The position numbers and the translations under genes were made by a program. From NCBI RefSeq assembly GCF_964186585.1, contig NZ_OZ075067.1:2914001-2978000 (forward strand): a stretch of 64,000 nt of DNA, given 5' to 3'. The DNA comes from Microbacterium sp. MM2322. GTDB taxonomy: Bacteria; Actinomycetota; Actinomycetes; Actinomycetales; Microbacteriaceae. Below, in pieces: positions 33,938 through 43,028 of the stretch. The notes beneath the pieces are model-generated. The model was given only the letters and a program-made list of their open reading frames with translations, did not search any database and was not told where the DNA came from. Position 1 is the first letter of the stretch. Each line of letters begins with the position of its first letter.

Positions 33938-34746
33938 GCGTGGTCCTCGTGGTGATGGTGGGATGCCTCGGCATCGGGGGCGCCGACGACGACCAGGCGG
34001 TCTCCCGCCTCGAGCACGAAGACCGGTGCGCCGTACAGGTCGGTCAGCACCTCGGACGTGAGCACGTCCTTCGGCTTGCCGAGGGTGAAGCGGCCGTTCA
34101 CGATGTAGAGGATCCGGTCGACCTTGTCGAGGAGCGGGTTGATGTCGTGGGTGACGAGGAGCACTGCGGCGTCGCTCCGGCGGTGCCGGTCGATGAGCCC
34201 GACGACGGCCTGCTGGTTGGCGAGGTCGAGGCTCGTGAGCGGTTCGTCGCACAGCAGCAGGCGGGGGTCGTCGGCGAGCGCCTGCCCGACGCGCAGGCGC
34301 TGCTGCTCTCCGCCCGACAGGATGCCGACGGGTCGGTCCGCGAACTCGGTGGCACCGATCGCCGCGATCAGCTCGTTCACGCGTTCCCGGTCCTTGCGGC
34401 GCGGGATGGGCGGACCGAAGCGGTGACCGTTGACGCCGAGGGCGACCAGGTCGCGCCCGCGGAGCGCCGTGTCGCGCGGGAGCGGCCGGGTCTGCGGCAG
34501 GTAGCCGATGCCCCGGTTGCCGGCGCGGTGGACACGCTTGCCGTCGACCTCGATCGTTCCCTCGCTGAGGTCCTCGAGCCCGAGGATCGCGCGGAGGAGG
34601 GTCGTCTTGCCCGAGCCGCTGGGCCCGAGGACCGCGATCAGCTCGCCCGGTTCGACGGTGAGGTCGAGTCCGCTCCAGAGCTCGCGCCCACCGCGACGGA
34701 GCGCGGCACCCCGGATCTCGAGCGGAGGTGTTGCGGGCCGGGTCAC
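33934..34746 (-). CDS. znuC: zinc ABC transporter ATP-binding protein
   Basis: The 270-residue ATPase has Walker A GPSGSGKTT, signature LSGGEQQR, Walker B LLLCDEP and the switch histidine in VTHDIN. The C-terminal tail HHHHEDH is metal-binding in character. GTG start overlaps the znuA stop by four bases. Confidence 0.94.
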   Translation of the reverse strand: MTRPATPPLEIRGAALRRGGRELWSGLDLTVEPGELIAVLGPSGSGKTTLLRAILGLEDLSEGTIEVDGKRVHRAGNRGIGYLPQTRPLPRDTALRGRDLVALGVNGHRFGPPIPRRKDRERVNELIAAIGATEFADRPVGILSGGEQQRLRVGQALADDPRLLLCDEPLTSLDLANQQAVVGLIDRHRRSDAAVLLVTHDINPLLDKVDRILYIVNGRFTLGKPKDVLTSEVLTDLYGAPVFVLEAGDRLVVVGAPDAEASHHHHEDHA

Positions 34747-35693
34747 CGGGTCAGCGTACCCGCCAGCTCGTCGATGTTCTGCTGCATCCACTCGACGTAG
34801 GTGAGCCCATCGGGAACCAGCTCGGTGAACTTGAGCACCGGGATGTCGTTGACCTTCGCGAGCTTCTCGACCTCGGTCGTCTCAGCCCCACCGGTCTGCG
34901 CGTTGACGATGACGGTGCGGACGTCACCGGACTCGAGGATCTTGGTCGCTTCGAGGAGCGTGGCCGGCGGGACATCCTGGCCCTCCTCGACGGCTTCGCT
35001 GAACGCCTCGGGGGTCGCGTTCTCGAGGCCCGCGGCAGCGGCCAGGTAGAGGGGCACGGGCTCGGTCACGAAGACCTTCTCGCCGGCGTACTTCGCCTTG
35101 AGGCCGTCGAGCGAGGTCTCGAGACCGGAGATGCCCTTGATGAGGGAGTCGGCGTTCTTCGTGAAGGTCTCGGCCTTGGCGGCATCCAGCGTGCCCAATT
35201 CCTTGGCGATCCCGGTGATGAAGTCCTCCATCGTGTGCGGGTCGTACCAGACGTGCTCGTTGAAGCCCTCGATGTGGCCGTGACCGTGGTCGTCGGCGTG
35301 GTCCGGGTCGGCCTCTTCGTAGGCGTGCGAGTACTCGACGGCAGTGAGGACCGGCGCCTTCGCGCCGCTGGCCTCGACCAGGGAGTCGAGGAAGCTGTCG
35401 TACCCGGCGCCGTTCTCGAGGATCAGGTCGGCGTCGGAGATGGTCAGCTGGTCACGAGCGGATGCCTCGTACGAGTGCGGGTCCTGCGAGAGCGAGTGGA
35501 CGATCGAGGTGACCTCGACGTCCTTGCCGCCGATCGCCTCGGCGATCGAACCGTAGACGTTGGTCGACGCGACGACCTTCAGCGGCGTCGCGTCACCGGA
35601 GGAAGCCGCAGGGCTGGTCGCCGTGGCGCAGCCGGCGAGGACGAGGACGGATCCGGCCGCGAGGGCGAGGAGAGCGGGCACACGAGAGGTCAT
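34743..35693 (-). CDS. znuA: zinc ABC transporter substrate-binding lipoprotein
   Basis: This 316-residue cluster A-I binding protein has a lipobox at VLAGC. It carries a histidine-rich loop (DPDHADDHGHGHIEG) and zinc ligands in DPHSYE, EHVWYDPHTM and the later VTEPVPLY segment. The ATG at 35693 is fixed by TACACT, a -10 element whose end lies six bases upstream. The Zur-like palindrome at 35714-35728 overlaps the -35 region. It is the first gene of the operon znuA-znuC-znuB-zur-permease-partner. Confidence 0.94.
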   Translation of the reverse strand: MTSRVPALLALAAGSVLVLAGCATATSPAASSGDATPLKVVASTNVYGSIAEAIGGKDVEVTSIVHSLSQDPHSYEASARDQLTISDADLILENGAGYDSFLDSLVEASGAKAPVLTAVEYSHAYEEADPDHADDHGHGHIEGFNEHVWYDPHTMEDFITGIAKELGTLDAAKAETFTKNADSLIKGISGLETSLDGLKAKYAGEKVFVTEPVPLYLAAAAGLENATPEAFSEAVEEGQDVPPATLLEATKILESGDVRTVIVNAQTGGAETTEVEKLAKVNDIPVLKFTELVPDGLTYVEWMQQNIDELAGTLTR

Positions 35694-35713
35694 GCGCTGA
35701 GTGTACGTCCTGT

Positions 35714-35728
35714 TGATAACGGTTCTCA
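35714..35728. promoter_or_regulatory. zur box: Zur-type operator overlapping the znuA promoter
   Basis: The 15-mer TGATAACGGTTCTCA has 7-1-7 symmetry with one mismatched pair, and fits the actinobacterial Zur pattern TGA-AA-n-TT-TCA. It lies 8 bases upstream of the TACACT -10 element (minus strand, 35700-35705), so bound repressor would cover the -35 region. Confidence 0.8.
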
Positions 35729-35883
35729 AACTCAGCCCAGGGACACTCAGCGGACTCCTCAGATCGGCGACCCGTCCATCGGCCCGCGCGAGGCGCCGGA
35801 ACACCGTCCCACCGGGTGTTACTGTCGTCGAGTCGGACAGCACCCGCACCCTCCGGCGTCAACACCCTTGGGGGGTTTCGAGC

Positions 35884-36312
35884 GTGACCGAGCAGCTGAC
35901 CTTCATCGTCTACGCGAGCCGCGCGGTCGAGCCGTTCGACCACGCCCGCCTCGTCGATCTGCTCACCGAGAGCCGGGCGAACAACTCGCGCGACGACATC
36001 ACGGGCATGCTGATCTACCGCGACCTGGACTTCATCCAGATCCTCGAAGGTCCGGATGCCGCGGTTCGCGCACTCCTGGAGCGCATCGGCCGCGACCCGC
36101 GTCACACGCACGTCCGCATCCTGCTCGAGGAGCAGACGTCCGAGCGCAAGTACTCGACCTGGTCGATGGGCTACGAGCCGACCGTGCCGGGGGACGCATC
36201 CGACGACGCGGTCGACTCTCTCGCTGCCCCAGGCGACGACGAGTCGACGCGCGAATCCGCCGACGCCCTCGGCGACTGGTTCCACGACAAGGCCGGCGCC
36301 GCACGCGACTGA
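35884..36312 (+). CDS. BLUF-domain blue-light sensor
   Basis: This 142-residue protein is a single BLUF domain plus a short acidic tail. The flavin-binding residues are in place: Tyr10 in IVYAS, Asn34 in NNSRDDITGML, Gln52 in FIQILEG, and Trp93/Met95 in STWSMGY. Short BLUF proteins signal by contact with a partner, because no output domain is attached. No obvious partner (EAL, cyclase, regulator) is adjacent. GTG start with GGGGGG upstream. It is divergent from znuA and convergent with the E2 gene. Confidence 0.92.
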   Translation: MTEQLTFIVYASRAVEPFDHARLVDLLTESRANNSRDDITGMLIYRDLDFIQILEGPDAAVRALLERIGRDPRHTHVRILLEEQTSERKYSTWSMGYEPTVPGDASDDAVDSLAAPGDDESTRESADALGDWFHDKAGAARD

Positions 36313-36328
36313 CGGCCCGCGTCGGATC

Positions 36329-37663
36329 TCAGTCGAGGAGGAGCGCCGGCTCTTCGAGCACGGACGCGACGTCGGCGATGAAGCGGCTGATGCCGTCGCC
36401 GTCGATGACGCGGTGGTCGAACGACCCCGACACGGTCGTCACGAAGCGGGGACGCACCTCGCCGTCGACGACCCACGGCTTCTGACGGATCGTGCCCATC
36501 GCGATGATGCCGGATTCGCCCGGATTGATGATCGGGGTCCCGGCATCCATCCCGAAGACACCGATGTTCGTGATCGTGAACGTGCCGCCCTGCTGGTCGG
36601 CGGGCGTCGTCTTGCCGTCGCGCGCGGTGGCGGTCAGCTTCTCGAGCGCACGCGCGAGACCGCGCATGTTGAGGTCCTGCGCGTCCTTGATGTTCGGGAC
36701 GAGCAGGCCGCGCGGCGTCGCGGCGGCGATGCCGAGGTTGACGTAGTGACGCACGCGGATCTCGGCGCCGTTCTCGGTCTCGACCCACGCCGCGTTGATC
36801 ATCGGCGTGCGGCGGAGCGCCCAGATGACCGCGCGCGAGAAGATCAGCAGGGGCGAGATCTTGACGTCGGCGAAGTCTGCGGAGGCCTTCAGCCGCTTGA
36901 CGAGCTCCATCGTGCGGGTGGCGTCGACGTCGGTCCACACCGACACGTGCGGCGCCGTGTAGGCGCTCGAGGTCATCGCGTTCGCAGTCGCCTTGCGGAC
37001 GCCCTTGACGGTGATGGCCTCTTCACGCGCGTCCGCGGGCGGGGCCGCCGGAGCGGAGACGGATGCCGGGGCCGCGGCGACCGGGATCGACAGCTCCCGC
37101 TCCTCGGGAAGGTCGGGGGTCGCGATGTTGCGGAAGACCGAGGCCTGCTCGGCGTGGCGGACGACGTCCTCGCGGGTGACCTCGCCGGCGGTGCCGCTCG
37201 GCGACACGTCGGCCAGGTCGACGCCGAGGTCGCGCGCGAGCTTGCGGATCGGGGGCTTCGCGACGACGCCCACGGCACGGGTCACGGGCTTCTCGGCAGG
37301 CTTGCGGCGACGCGACTTGACCTCGCCACCGGTGCCGTAGCCAACGAGCACCGAGCCACCGGGCTCCTCGGCGGGCTTCTCACCATGCTCGGAGCGGCCG
37401 ATGTCGGCATCCGGCTGTCCCTCGCCACCGGCGATGGTGATGATCGCGGCGCCGACCTCGACGGTCGCGCCCTCGGCGGCGAGGATGTCGCCGACCGTGC
37501 CGCTGAACGGCGACGGGAGCTCGACGAGCGACTTGGCCGTCTCGATCTCGACGAGGACATCGTTGACGTCGACGGTGTCGCCGGGCGCGACGCGCCACTG
37601 CACGATCTCGGCCTCGGTCAGGCCTTCGCCGACGTCCGGCAGGTGGAAGGTCTGCGTGCTCAT
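36329..37663 (-). CDS. dihydrolipoamide acyltransferase (E2) of a 2-oxoacid dehydrogenase complex
   Basis: The product has 444 residues with one lipoyl domain (lipoyl lysine in [11 protein letters not shown], near residue 44), a peripheral subunit-binding domain at about 147-180 ([19 protein letters not shown]) and the catalytic domain with [10 protein letters not shown] near the C terminus. It is the core of a branched-chain or pyruvate dehydrogenase complex. It is the third gene of E1-alpha, E1-beta, E2; an E3 gene is not here. Confidence 0.93.
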   Translation of the reverse strand: MSTQTFHLPDVGEGLTEAEIVQWRVAPGDTVDVNDVLVEIETAKSLVELPSPFSGTVGDILAAEGATVEVGAAIITIAGGEGQPDADIGRSEHGEKPAEEPGGSVLVGYGTGGEVKSRRRKPAEKPVTRAVGVVAKPPIRKLARDLGVDLADVSPSGTAGEVTREDVVRHAEQASVFRNIATPDLPEERELSIPVAAAPASVSAPAAPPADAREEAITVKGVRKATANAMTSSAYTAPHVSVWTDVDATRTMELVKRLKASADFADVKISPLLIFSRAVIWALRRTPMINAAWVETENGAEIRVRHYVNLGIAAATPRGLLVPNIKDAQDLNMRGLARALEKLTATARDGKTTPADQQGGTFTITNIGVFGMDAGTPIINPGESGIIAMGTIRQKPWVVDGEVRPRFVTTVSGSFDHRVIDGDGISRFIADVASVLEEPALLLD

Positions 37664-37688
37664 CGGTGCTCCAGTCAGGTGGGCGGAA

Positions 37689-38672
37689 TCAGTAGGCGAG
37701 GACGCGGTCGACGGCCTCGAGGATGCGGTCCGCGTCGGGGAGGAACTGGCCCTCCAGCTTGGCGGGCGGGAACGGCACGTCGAAACCCGACACCCGGAGG
37801 ACGGGTGCCTCGAGGGCGTAGAAGGCCTTCTCCATGACGGTCGCCGCGACCTCGGAACCGACCGACACGTTGCCGGGCGCCTCCTGCGCGTAGATCATGC
37901 GGCCGGTGCGGCGGACGGATTCGAGGATCGGCTCGTAGTCGATCGGGGCGAGCGAGCGCACGTCGATGACCTCGCACGAGGTTCCCTCGCCCTCGGCGAG
38001 CGCGGCGGCCTGCAGCAGGGTCGTGACCATCGCGCCGTGGCCGACCAGGGTCACGTCCGTGCCGCGGCGGACGACGCGGGAGGCGTGGAGCGGGAGGGCG
38101 CGCTCAGCGACATCCACCTCGCCCTTCATCCAGTACTTGGCCTTGGGCTCGAGGAAGATGACGGGGTCGGGCGATGCGATCGCATCCTGGATCATCCAGT
38201 AGGCGTCGTTCGGCGTCGACGGCGAGACGACCCGCAGACCCGGGGTGTGCGCGAAGTACGCCTCGGGGCTCTCCTGGTGGTGCTCGACGGCGCCGATGTG
38301 CCCGCCGTAGGGGATGCGGATGACGACGGGGAAGTTCGCGGTGCCCTCGTGACGGTTCGTCAGCTTCGCGAGCTGCGTCGTGATCTGGTCGAAGGCGGGG
38401 AAGACGAAGCCGTCGAACTGGATCTCGATGACGGGACGGAACCCGGCCATCGTGAGACCGATCGCGGTGCCGACGATGCCGGACTCGGCGAGCGGGGTGT
38501 CGAGCACGCGCTGCGAGCCGAACTCGGCGTGCAGGCCCTCGGTCACGCGGAAGACGCCGCCGAGCGGTCCGATGTCCTCACCCATGAGGAGAACGTGGTC
38601 GTCCGCGGCCATCGCTGCCCGGAGGCCCGCGTTCAGGGCCTTCGCGAACGGCAGGGTCTGGATGTCGCTCAC
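37689..38672 (-). CDS. 2-oxoacid dehydrogenase E1 component, beta subunit
   Basis: The 327-residue transketolase-like subunit pairs with the next gene. It has MGEDIG near the N terminus, ELL-like cofactor contact in [16 protein letters not shown], and [12 protein letters not shown] in the C-terminal domain. GTG start overlaps the E1-alpha stop by four bases. Substrate choice (branched-chain versus pyruvate) cannot be settled from the operon, as regulators or bkd-specific genes are absent. Confidence 0.93.
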   Translation of the reverse strand: MSDIQTLPFAKALNAGLRAAMAADDHVLLMGEDIGPLGGVFRVTEGLHAEFGSQRVLDTPLAESGIVGTAIGLTMAGFRPVIEIQFDGFVFPAFDQITTQLAKLTNRHEGTANFPVVIRIPYGGHIGAVEHHQESPEAYFAHTPGLRVVSPSTPNDAYWMIQDAIASPDPVIFLEPKAKYWMKGEVDVAERALPLHASRVVRRGTDVTLVGHGAMVTTLLQAAALAEGEGTSCEVIDVRSLAPIDYEPILESVRRTGRMIYAQEAPGNVSVGSEVAATVMEKAFYALEAPVLRVSGFDVPFPPAKLEGQFLPDADRILEAVDRVLAY

Positions 38673-39808
38673 GCGTTCCCCTCCTCGAACGACGCTTCGT
38701 ACTCGGCGAGCCAGCGCTGCTGCTCCTGCACGCGCGGGTGGGCGTCGCCGTAGACGTGGTCGAACATGATCTCGGTCGGGATGTCGCCGAGGGCGTTGGT
38801 GCGCACGCGCACGTCGTCGGCGTAGGCGGCGGCGGCGGCATCCACCTCGTCGAAGAAGGATGCCGGGGCGCCACGGTTCTGCAGGAACGCCCGCATGCGC
38901 GCAATCGGGTCGCGCTCGGCCCAGGACTGCTCCTCGTCGCTCGTGCGGTACTTCGTCGGGTCGTCGCTCGTGGTGTGCGCGCCCATCCGGTAGGTCAGCG
39001 CCTCGATCGCGCGAGGGCCGGCGCCGGAGCGGGCCTCATCGAGCGCGAGCTTGCTGACCGCGTAACTGGCGAGCACATCGTTGCCGTCGACGCGGACCGA
39101 CGGGATGCCGTAGCCCTCGCCGCGGCGAGCGAGCGGCACGCGCGATTGGGTCGACACGGGGACCGAGATCGCCCAGTGGTTGTTCTGCAGGAAAAAGACC
39201 TGCGGGGTGTTGTAGCTCGCCGCGAAGACCATCGCCTCGTGGACATCGCCCTGGCTGGAGGCGCCGTCGCCGTAGTAGACGATGACCGCCTCATCCTTCT
39301 CGGGGTCGCCGGTGCCGGTGCGTCCGTCGAAGACGAGACCCATGCCGAGGCCCGTCGCGTGCAGGGTCTGCGCGCCGAGGACGAGGGTGTAGAGGTGCGT
39401 GTTCTGGTGCTCGGCCGGGTTCCAGCCGCCGTGCGTGAGGCCACGCATCAACCGGATGATGTCGATCGGGTCGACGCCGCGCGTCGTCACGACGACGTGC
39501 TCTCGGTACGACGGGAAGACGTGGTCATGTGCGCGTGCCGCCCGCACCGAGCCGACCTGCGCGGCCTCCTGCCCGAGGGACGGCGGCCACAGCGCGAGCT
39601 GGCCCTGCCGCTGCAGGTTGGTCGCCTGCCGGTCGAAGGCGCGCACCACGACCATGTCGCGGTAGAACGTCTCGAGCTCAGCGTCGGTGAGCGCGTCGAT
39701 CAGCGGGAGGTAGCGCTCCGCCGTCGGGGAGGGGGCGTACGAACCGTCGGCGGCGAGGACGCGGACGACGTCGGATGCTTCGGCCGGAGCCTCGAACGAG
39801 GGGGTCAC
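38669..39808 (-). CDS. 2-oxoacid dehydrogenase E1 component, alpha subunit
   Basis: The product has 379 residues and binds thiamine diphosphate through the GDGASSQGDVHEAM...NN motif (GDG near 195, QNNHWAIS about 30 residues on). The YRMGAHTTSDDPTKYR loop is the phosphorylation-loop equivalent typical of BkdA/PdhA. GTG start with TAGCGT ending six bases upstream marks a leaderless promoter for the three-gene operon. Confidence 0.93.
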   Translation of the reverse strand: MTPSFEAPAEASDVVRVLAADGSYAPSPTAERYLPLIDALTDAELETFYRDMVVVRAFDRQATNLQRQGQLALWPPSLGQEAAQVGSVRAARAHDHVFPSYREHVVVTTRGVDPIDIIRLMRGLTHGGWNPAEHQNTHLYTLVLGAQTLHATGLGMGLVFDGRTGTGDPEKDEAVIVYYGDGASSQGDVHEAMVFAASYNTPQVFFLQNNHWAISVPVSTQSRVPLARRGEGYGIPSVRVDGNDVLASYAVSKLALDEARSGAGPRAIEALTYRMGAHTTSDDPTKYRTSDEEQSWAERDPIARMRAFLQNRGAPASFFDEVDAAAAAYADDVRVRTNALGDIPTEIMFDHVYGDAHPRVQEQQRWLAEYEASFEEGNA

Positions 39809-39945
39809 CCTCCCACGCTAAACCCCGACGCATCCCCGGTTCTGCATGAGGTCGACAACGGATGCCGCGATTCGCGGTGCGTTCGGGACAACGAGCGCCG
39901 CGCGGGGCGGCATCCGTCGCCGCGGCGCGAGGCCCGCGGGCGGGG

Positions 39946-39962
39946 CTTCAGCGCGGCTTCAG
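39946..39962 (+). promoter_or_regulatory. CTTCAG direct-repeat box upstream of the response regulator gene
   Basis: Two CTTCAG hexamers start 11 bases apart (39946 and 39957), about 30 bases before the start codon and 12 bases upstream of the CACACT -10 element. Spacing is one DNA turn, as for OmpR-family dimers. Three copies precede the gene at 42035. Confidence 0.7.
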
Positions 39963-39985
39963 CGCGGGCACGTCACACTGGGCGC

Positions 39986-40663
39986 ATGCGAGTTCTGGTG
40001 GTCGACGACGAGGTGCGCCTGGCCGACGGCGTGCGACGTGGCCTCGAGGCCGAGGGTTTCGCGGTCGATGTCGCGCACAACGGCGTCGACGGACTCTGGC
40101 GCGCGCGCGAGACGACCTACGACGCGATCGTGCTCGACCTGATGATGCCGGGGATGAGCGGTTGGAAGGTGTGCGAAGCACTCCGCGCGGAGGAGAACTG
40201 GACGCCCGTCCTCATGCTCACGGCGAAGGACGGCGAGTGGGACCAGGTCGACGCCCTCGATGCCGGTGCCGACGACTACGTCACGAAGCCCTTCTCCTAC
40301 CCCGTGCTCGTCGCGAGGCTCCGAGCTCTCATCCGCCGCGGCGGAGTCGAACGCCCGGTCGCCCTCGAGGCGGGCGACCTGCACGTGGATCCGGCCGCGC
40401 GCCGCGTGCGCCGCGGTGACACCCCGATCGAGCTGACGTCCCGCGAGTTCGCGGTTCTCCTCCACCTCATCCGCCACAAGGGGCAGGTCGTCTCCAAGCG
40501 CGACCTCATCGCGGGAGTCTGGGACGACGATTTCGAGGGCGACCCGAACATCGTCGAGGTGTACGTGGGGCATCTGCGCCGCAAGCTGGACCGCCCGTTC
40601 GAGCGGAACGCGATCGAGACCGTGCGCGGCGCCGGTTACCGCCTGGCGGCCGACGGTGGCTGA
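39986..40663 (+). CDS. two-component response regulator, OmpR/PhoB family
   Basis: The product has 225 residues. The receiver domain has acidic Asp9-Asp10, phosphoacceptor Asp in VLDLMMPG, Thr in MLTAKDG and Lys in VTKPF. The C-terminal winged helix has ELTSREFAVLLHLI and TVRGAGYRL. ATG with CACACT ending six bases upstream. It overlaps the kinase start by eight bases. CTTCAG repeats in front of it suggest autoregulation. Confidence 0.94.
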   Translation: MRVLVVDDEVRLADGVRRGLEAEGFAVDVAHNGVDGLWRARETTYDAIVLDLMMPGMSGWKVCEALRAEENWTPVLMLTAKDGEWDQVDALDAGADDYVTKPFSYPVLVARLRALIRRGGVERPVALEAGDLHVDPAARRVRRGDTPIELTSREFAVLLHLIRHKGQVVSKRDLIAGVWDDDFEGDPNIVEVYVGHLRRKLDRPFERNAIETVRGAGYRLAADGG

Positions 40664-41972
40664 GCGGATGCCGTTCCTCAGGTCGCTGCGCGCCCGGATC
40701 ACCGCCGCCGCCACCCTCATCGTCGCCGTCGTGATGGTGCTCGCGTCGGTCGGGTTCAGCGCCGTGCTGAGCGCGGAGGTACGGGATGCGACCGTGCGCG
40801 CGGCGGAGACCCGGGCGACGGAGCTCGCGCAGCGCGTCGAGGCATCCGGGACGGCAGGCATCGCCGACCTCGATGACGACATCGTGCAGGTGATCGACGA
40901 CTCCGGACGGGTGGTCGCCGCATCCGAGGATGCGGAGGACGGCACCCTTCCCGCCGATCGCGAGGGGCAGGTCGTGACGTACGACGGCGAGCCCGTCGTG
41001 ATCGTCGTGGAGGACGTCGACGACGACGCGGACACCCGGATCGTGCTCGCCGCCTCGGTCGACGGTGACGAGGCGACGCTGGCGACGGTGGCGTGGCTGC
41101 TCGCGGCATCCACTCTTCTCGTCGTCCTCGTCGTCGCGGCCGTCACCTGGTGGGTCGTCGGCCGTGCACTGCGGCCGGTCGGCCGGATCCGCCGGGAGGT
41201 CGACGACATCACCGCCGATCGACTCGATCGGCGTGTGCCCGAACCGTCGTCGGGCGACGAGATCGCGGCGCTCGCGATCACGATGAACCGCATGCTCGAC
41301 CGGCTCGACGCGTCCGCGACGGCGCAGCGGCGATTCGTCTCGGATGCCTCGCACGAACTGCGCTCGCCTCTCGCCACCATGCGCCAACACGCCGAACTCG
41401 CGCGGGCTCACCCCGACGCGACGACGCTCGACGATCTCGCCGAGGTGGTCGCCGAGGAGGGCGTGCGGATGCAGGACCTCGTCGACGGCCTGCTCGTGCT
41501 GACACGGCTCGACGAACAGGGGCCGCAGCGCCGGGGAACCGTAGACCTCGACGATCTCGCCCTCGCCGAGGTGTCGCGCCTGCGCGCCGCGGGCGTCACC
41601 GTCGACGGTTCCGCCATCAGCGCGGCGCAGGTCTCGGGCGACGAGCGCCTGCTCGGGCGGATCGCCCGCAACCTCGCCGACAACGCGGCCCGACACGCGG
41701 CATCCCGCATCGCGATCGGGGTCGCCCGCGACGGCGACCACGCGGTGCTGACGGTCGACGACGACGGCGGCGGCATCCCGCCCGAGGAGCGGGAGCGCGT
41801 ATTCGAGCGCTTCGTGCGCCTCGACGAAGGACGGGCGCGGGATGCCGGGGGCAGCGGCCTCGGCCTCGCGATCGTCGCGGGCGTGGTGCGAGCCTCGGGC
41901 GGCACGGTCTCGGTCGGCGAGTCGCCGCTGGGCGGCGCGCGCTTCACCGTGCGACTGCCGGCATCCGACTGA
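40656..41972 (+). CDS. sensor histidine kinase
   Basis: The product has 438 residues with transmembrane helices at about 16-38 and 145-167. Between them is an acidic extracytoplasmic domain of about 105 residues rich in Asp (VVEDVDDDADTRIVLAA). HAMP follows, then the H box SDASHELRSPL with the phosphorylated His, N box NLADNAARHA, G1 DDDGGGIP, F box VFERFVRL and G2 GGSGLGLAIV. The acidic sensor loop suggests a cation signal such as magnesium or a cationic peptide; that is inference. It is cotranscribed with the response regulator. Confidence 0.93.
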   Translation: MAERMPFLRSLRARITAAATLIVAVVMVLASVGFSAVLSAEVRDATVRAAETRATELAQRVEASGTAGIADLDDDIVQVIDDSGRVVAASEDAEDGTLPADREGQVVTYDGEPVVIVVEDVDDDADTRIVLAASVDGDEATLATVAWLLAASTLLVVLVVAAVTWWVVGRALRPVGRIRREVDDITADRLDRRVPEPSSGDEIAALAITMNRMLDRLDASATAQRRFVSDASHELRSPLATMRQHAELARAHPDATTLDDLAEVVAEEGVRMQDLVDGLLVLTRLDEQGPQRRGTVDLDDLALAEVSRLRAAGVTVDGSAISAAQVSGDERLLGRIARNLADNAARHAASRIAIGVARDGDHAVLTVDDDGGGIPPEERERVFERFVRLDEGRARDAGGSGLGLAIVAGVVRASGGTVSVGESPLGGARFTVRLPASD

Positions 41973-41975
41973 ACC

Positions 41976-42011
41976 TGAACGGCGCTTCAGGTCGCTTCAG
42001 GTCAGCTTCAG
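41976..42011 (+). promoter_or_regulatory. CTTCAG box array upstream of the PepSY-like gene
   Basis: Three direct CTTCAG hexamers begin at 41985, 41995 and 42006, and an inverted CTGAA half-site lies at 41976-41980. The array ends 11 bases upstream of the CACTCT -10 element. It overlaps the last codon region of the kinase gene boundary only at its left edge. Confidence 0.75.
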
Positions 42012-42034
42012 TACCCGCTCGGCACTCTGGGGTC

Positions 42035-42778
42035 ATGAGCGAGAACAACACCACCCCCGACCGCACGCCCACCACCGACGCGACCGTTCCGATGACGCCC
42101 ATCGCCGAGGCTCCGGCTGCCGCTCCGAAGCGGCGCGGACGCACCGCCCTGGTCACCGGCGGCGCTGCGTTCGGCGCGCTGCTGCTCATGGGCGGCGGCG
42201 TCGCCGCAGGCTCCGCCATGGCGGACGACCGCGACGACCAGCTCGACAGCGTCTCCTCGAGCCAGCGTTCCGACGTGGCCTCGACCGGCAGCACCACGAC
42301 GACCGACGTGTCCGACGACACCGAGACCGACGACGACGTTCCCGCTGCGGCATCCGGTGACTTCGGCGCCGCGAGCGCGAGCGACCTCTCGGCGATCGCC
42401 GATGCGGCCACGGGCGTCGCGAAGGGCGCGCCGACCGGAATCGACGCGAACCGCGACGGCAGCTGGGACGTCTCCCTGACCGCCGCCGACGGCGCCGAAA
42501 CCGAGGTGCGCGTGGGCGCCGACGGCACGGCCGTCGTCAGCGAGACCGAGCCCGCCGAAGCAGGCGACCGTGCGCCGAAGAACGTGCTCGACGCGACGAC
42601 GCTCTCGACCATGATCGACGCGGCGCTCGCGGAGCAGCCGGGACGAGTCATCGACATCGACGCGGACGACGACAACCGTTCACCGTTCGACGTGTCGATC
42701 CTCACGGGCGACCGCAAGATCGTCGAGGTCACCCTCGACGCCTCCGGAAAGGTTCTGGCGACCGAACTCGACGACTGA
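42035..42778 (+). CDS. membrane-anchored acidic PepSY-like protein
   Basis: The product has 247 residues with a basic stretch (KRRGR), one transmembrane helix at about 38-60, an Asp/Ser/Thr-rich linker, and two beta-alpha PepSY-like repeats (DVSLTAADGAETEVRVGADG and PFDVSILTGDRKIVEVTLDASG). PepSY proteins often inhibit extracellular proteases or sense envelope state. CACTCT ends six bases before ATG, and the CTTCAG array precedes it, so it is the probable main target of the adjacent two-component system. Confidence 0.85.
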   Translation: MSENNTTPDRTPTTDATVPMTPIAEAPAAAPKRRGRTALVTGGAAFGALLLMGGGVAAGSAMADDRDDQLDSVSSSQRSDVASTGSTTTTDVSDDTETDDDVPAAASGDFGAASASDLSAIADAATGVAKGAPTGIDANRDGSWDVSLTAADGAETEVRVGADGTAVVSETEPAEAGDRAPKNVLDATTLSTMIDAALAEQPGRVIDIDADDDNRSPFDVSILTGDRKIVEVTLDASGKVLATELDD

Positions 42779-42930
42779 CCGGATGCCGCCGCGCGGCATC
42801 CTCGCTCCGGGCGCGGGTCCTTCGGGATCCGCGCCCGCGCGCGTTCCCGGTGCGACTGCCCGCTGGCGAGATCCACCGCCGGCGGGTGTCGTGCATCCGC
42901 CGCCGCGGCGCGAGGCGCCGGCGGGCTTCG

Positions 42931-42971
42931 CCTGTCGCAATGTGCAACGCGGGGCGGCGTGTTGCGACAGG
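42931..42971. repeat. intergenic inverted repeat between convergent genes
   Basis: Perfect 10-bp arms (42931-42940 and 42962-42971) enclose 21 bases. The left arm lies in CGCCTGTCGCAATGTGC, which recurs with two changes at 43002-43018 and there starts a second 10-bp stem (9 of 10 paired). It lies between convergent genes, so it may serve as a terminator. Confidence 0.65.
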
Positions 42972-43028
42972 GGAACGGCGGGCAGAGCTGGGCGCACCGC
43001 TCGCCTGCCGCGATGTGCGGCGGGCGGG

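Noticed and set aside
42931..43018. CRISPR-like repeats
   Set aside because: The repeated units are palindrome arms occurring only twice, with unequal spacing and no cas genes.
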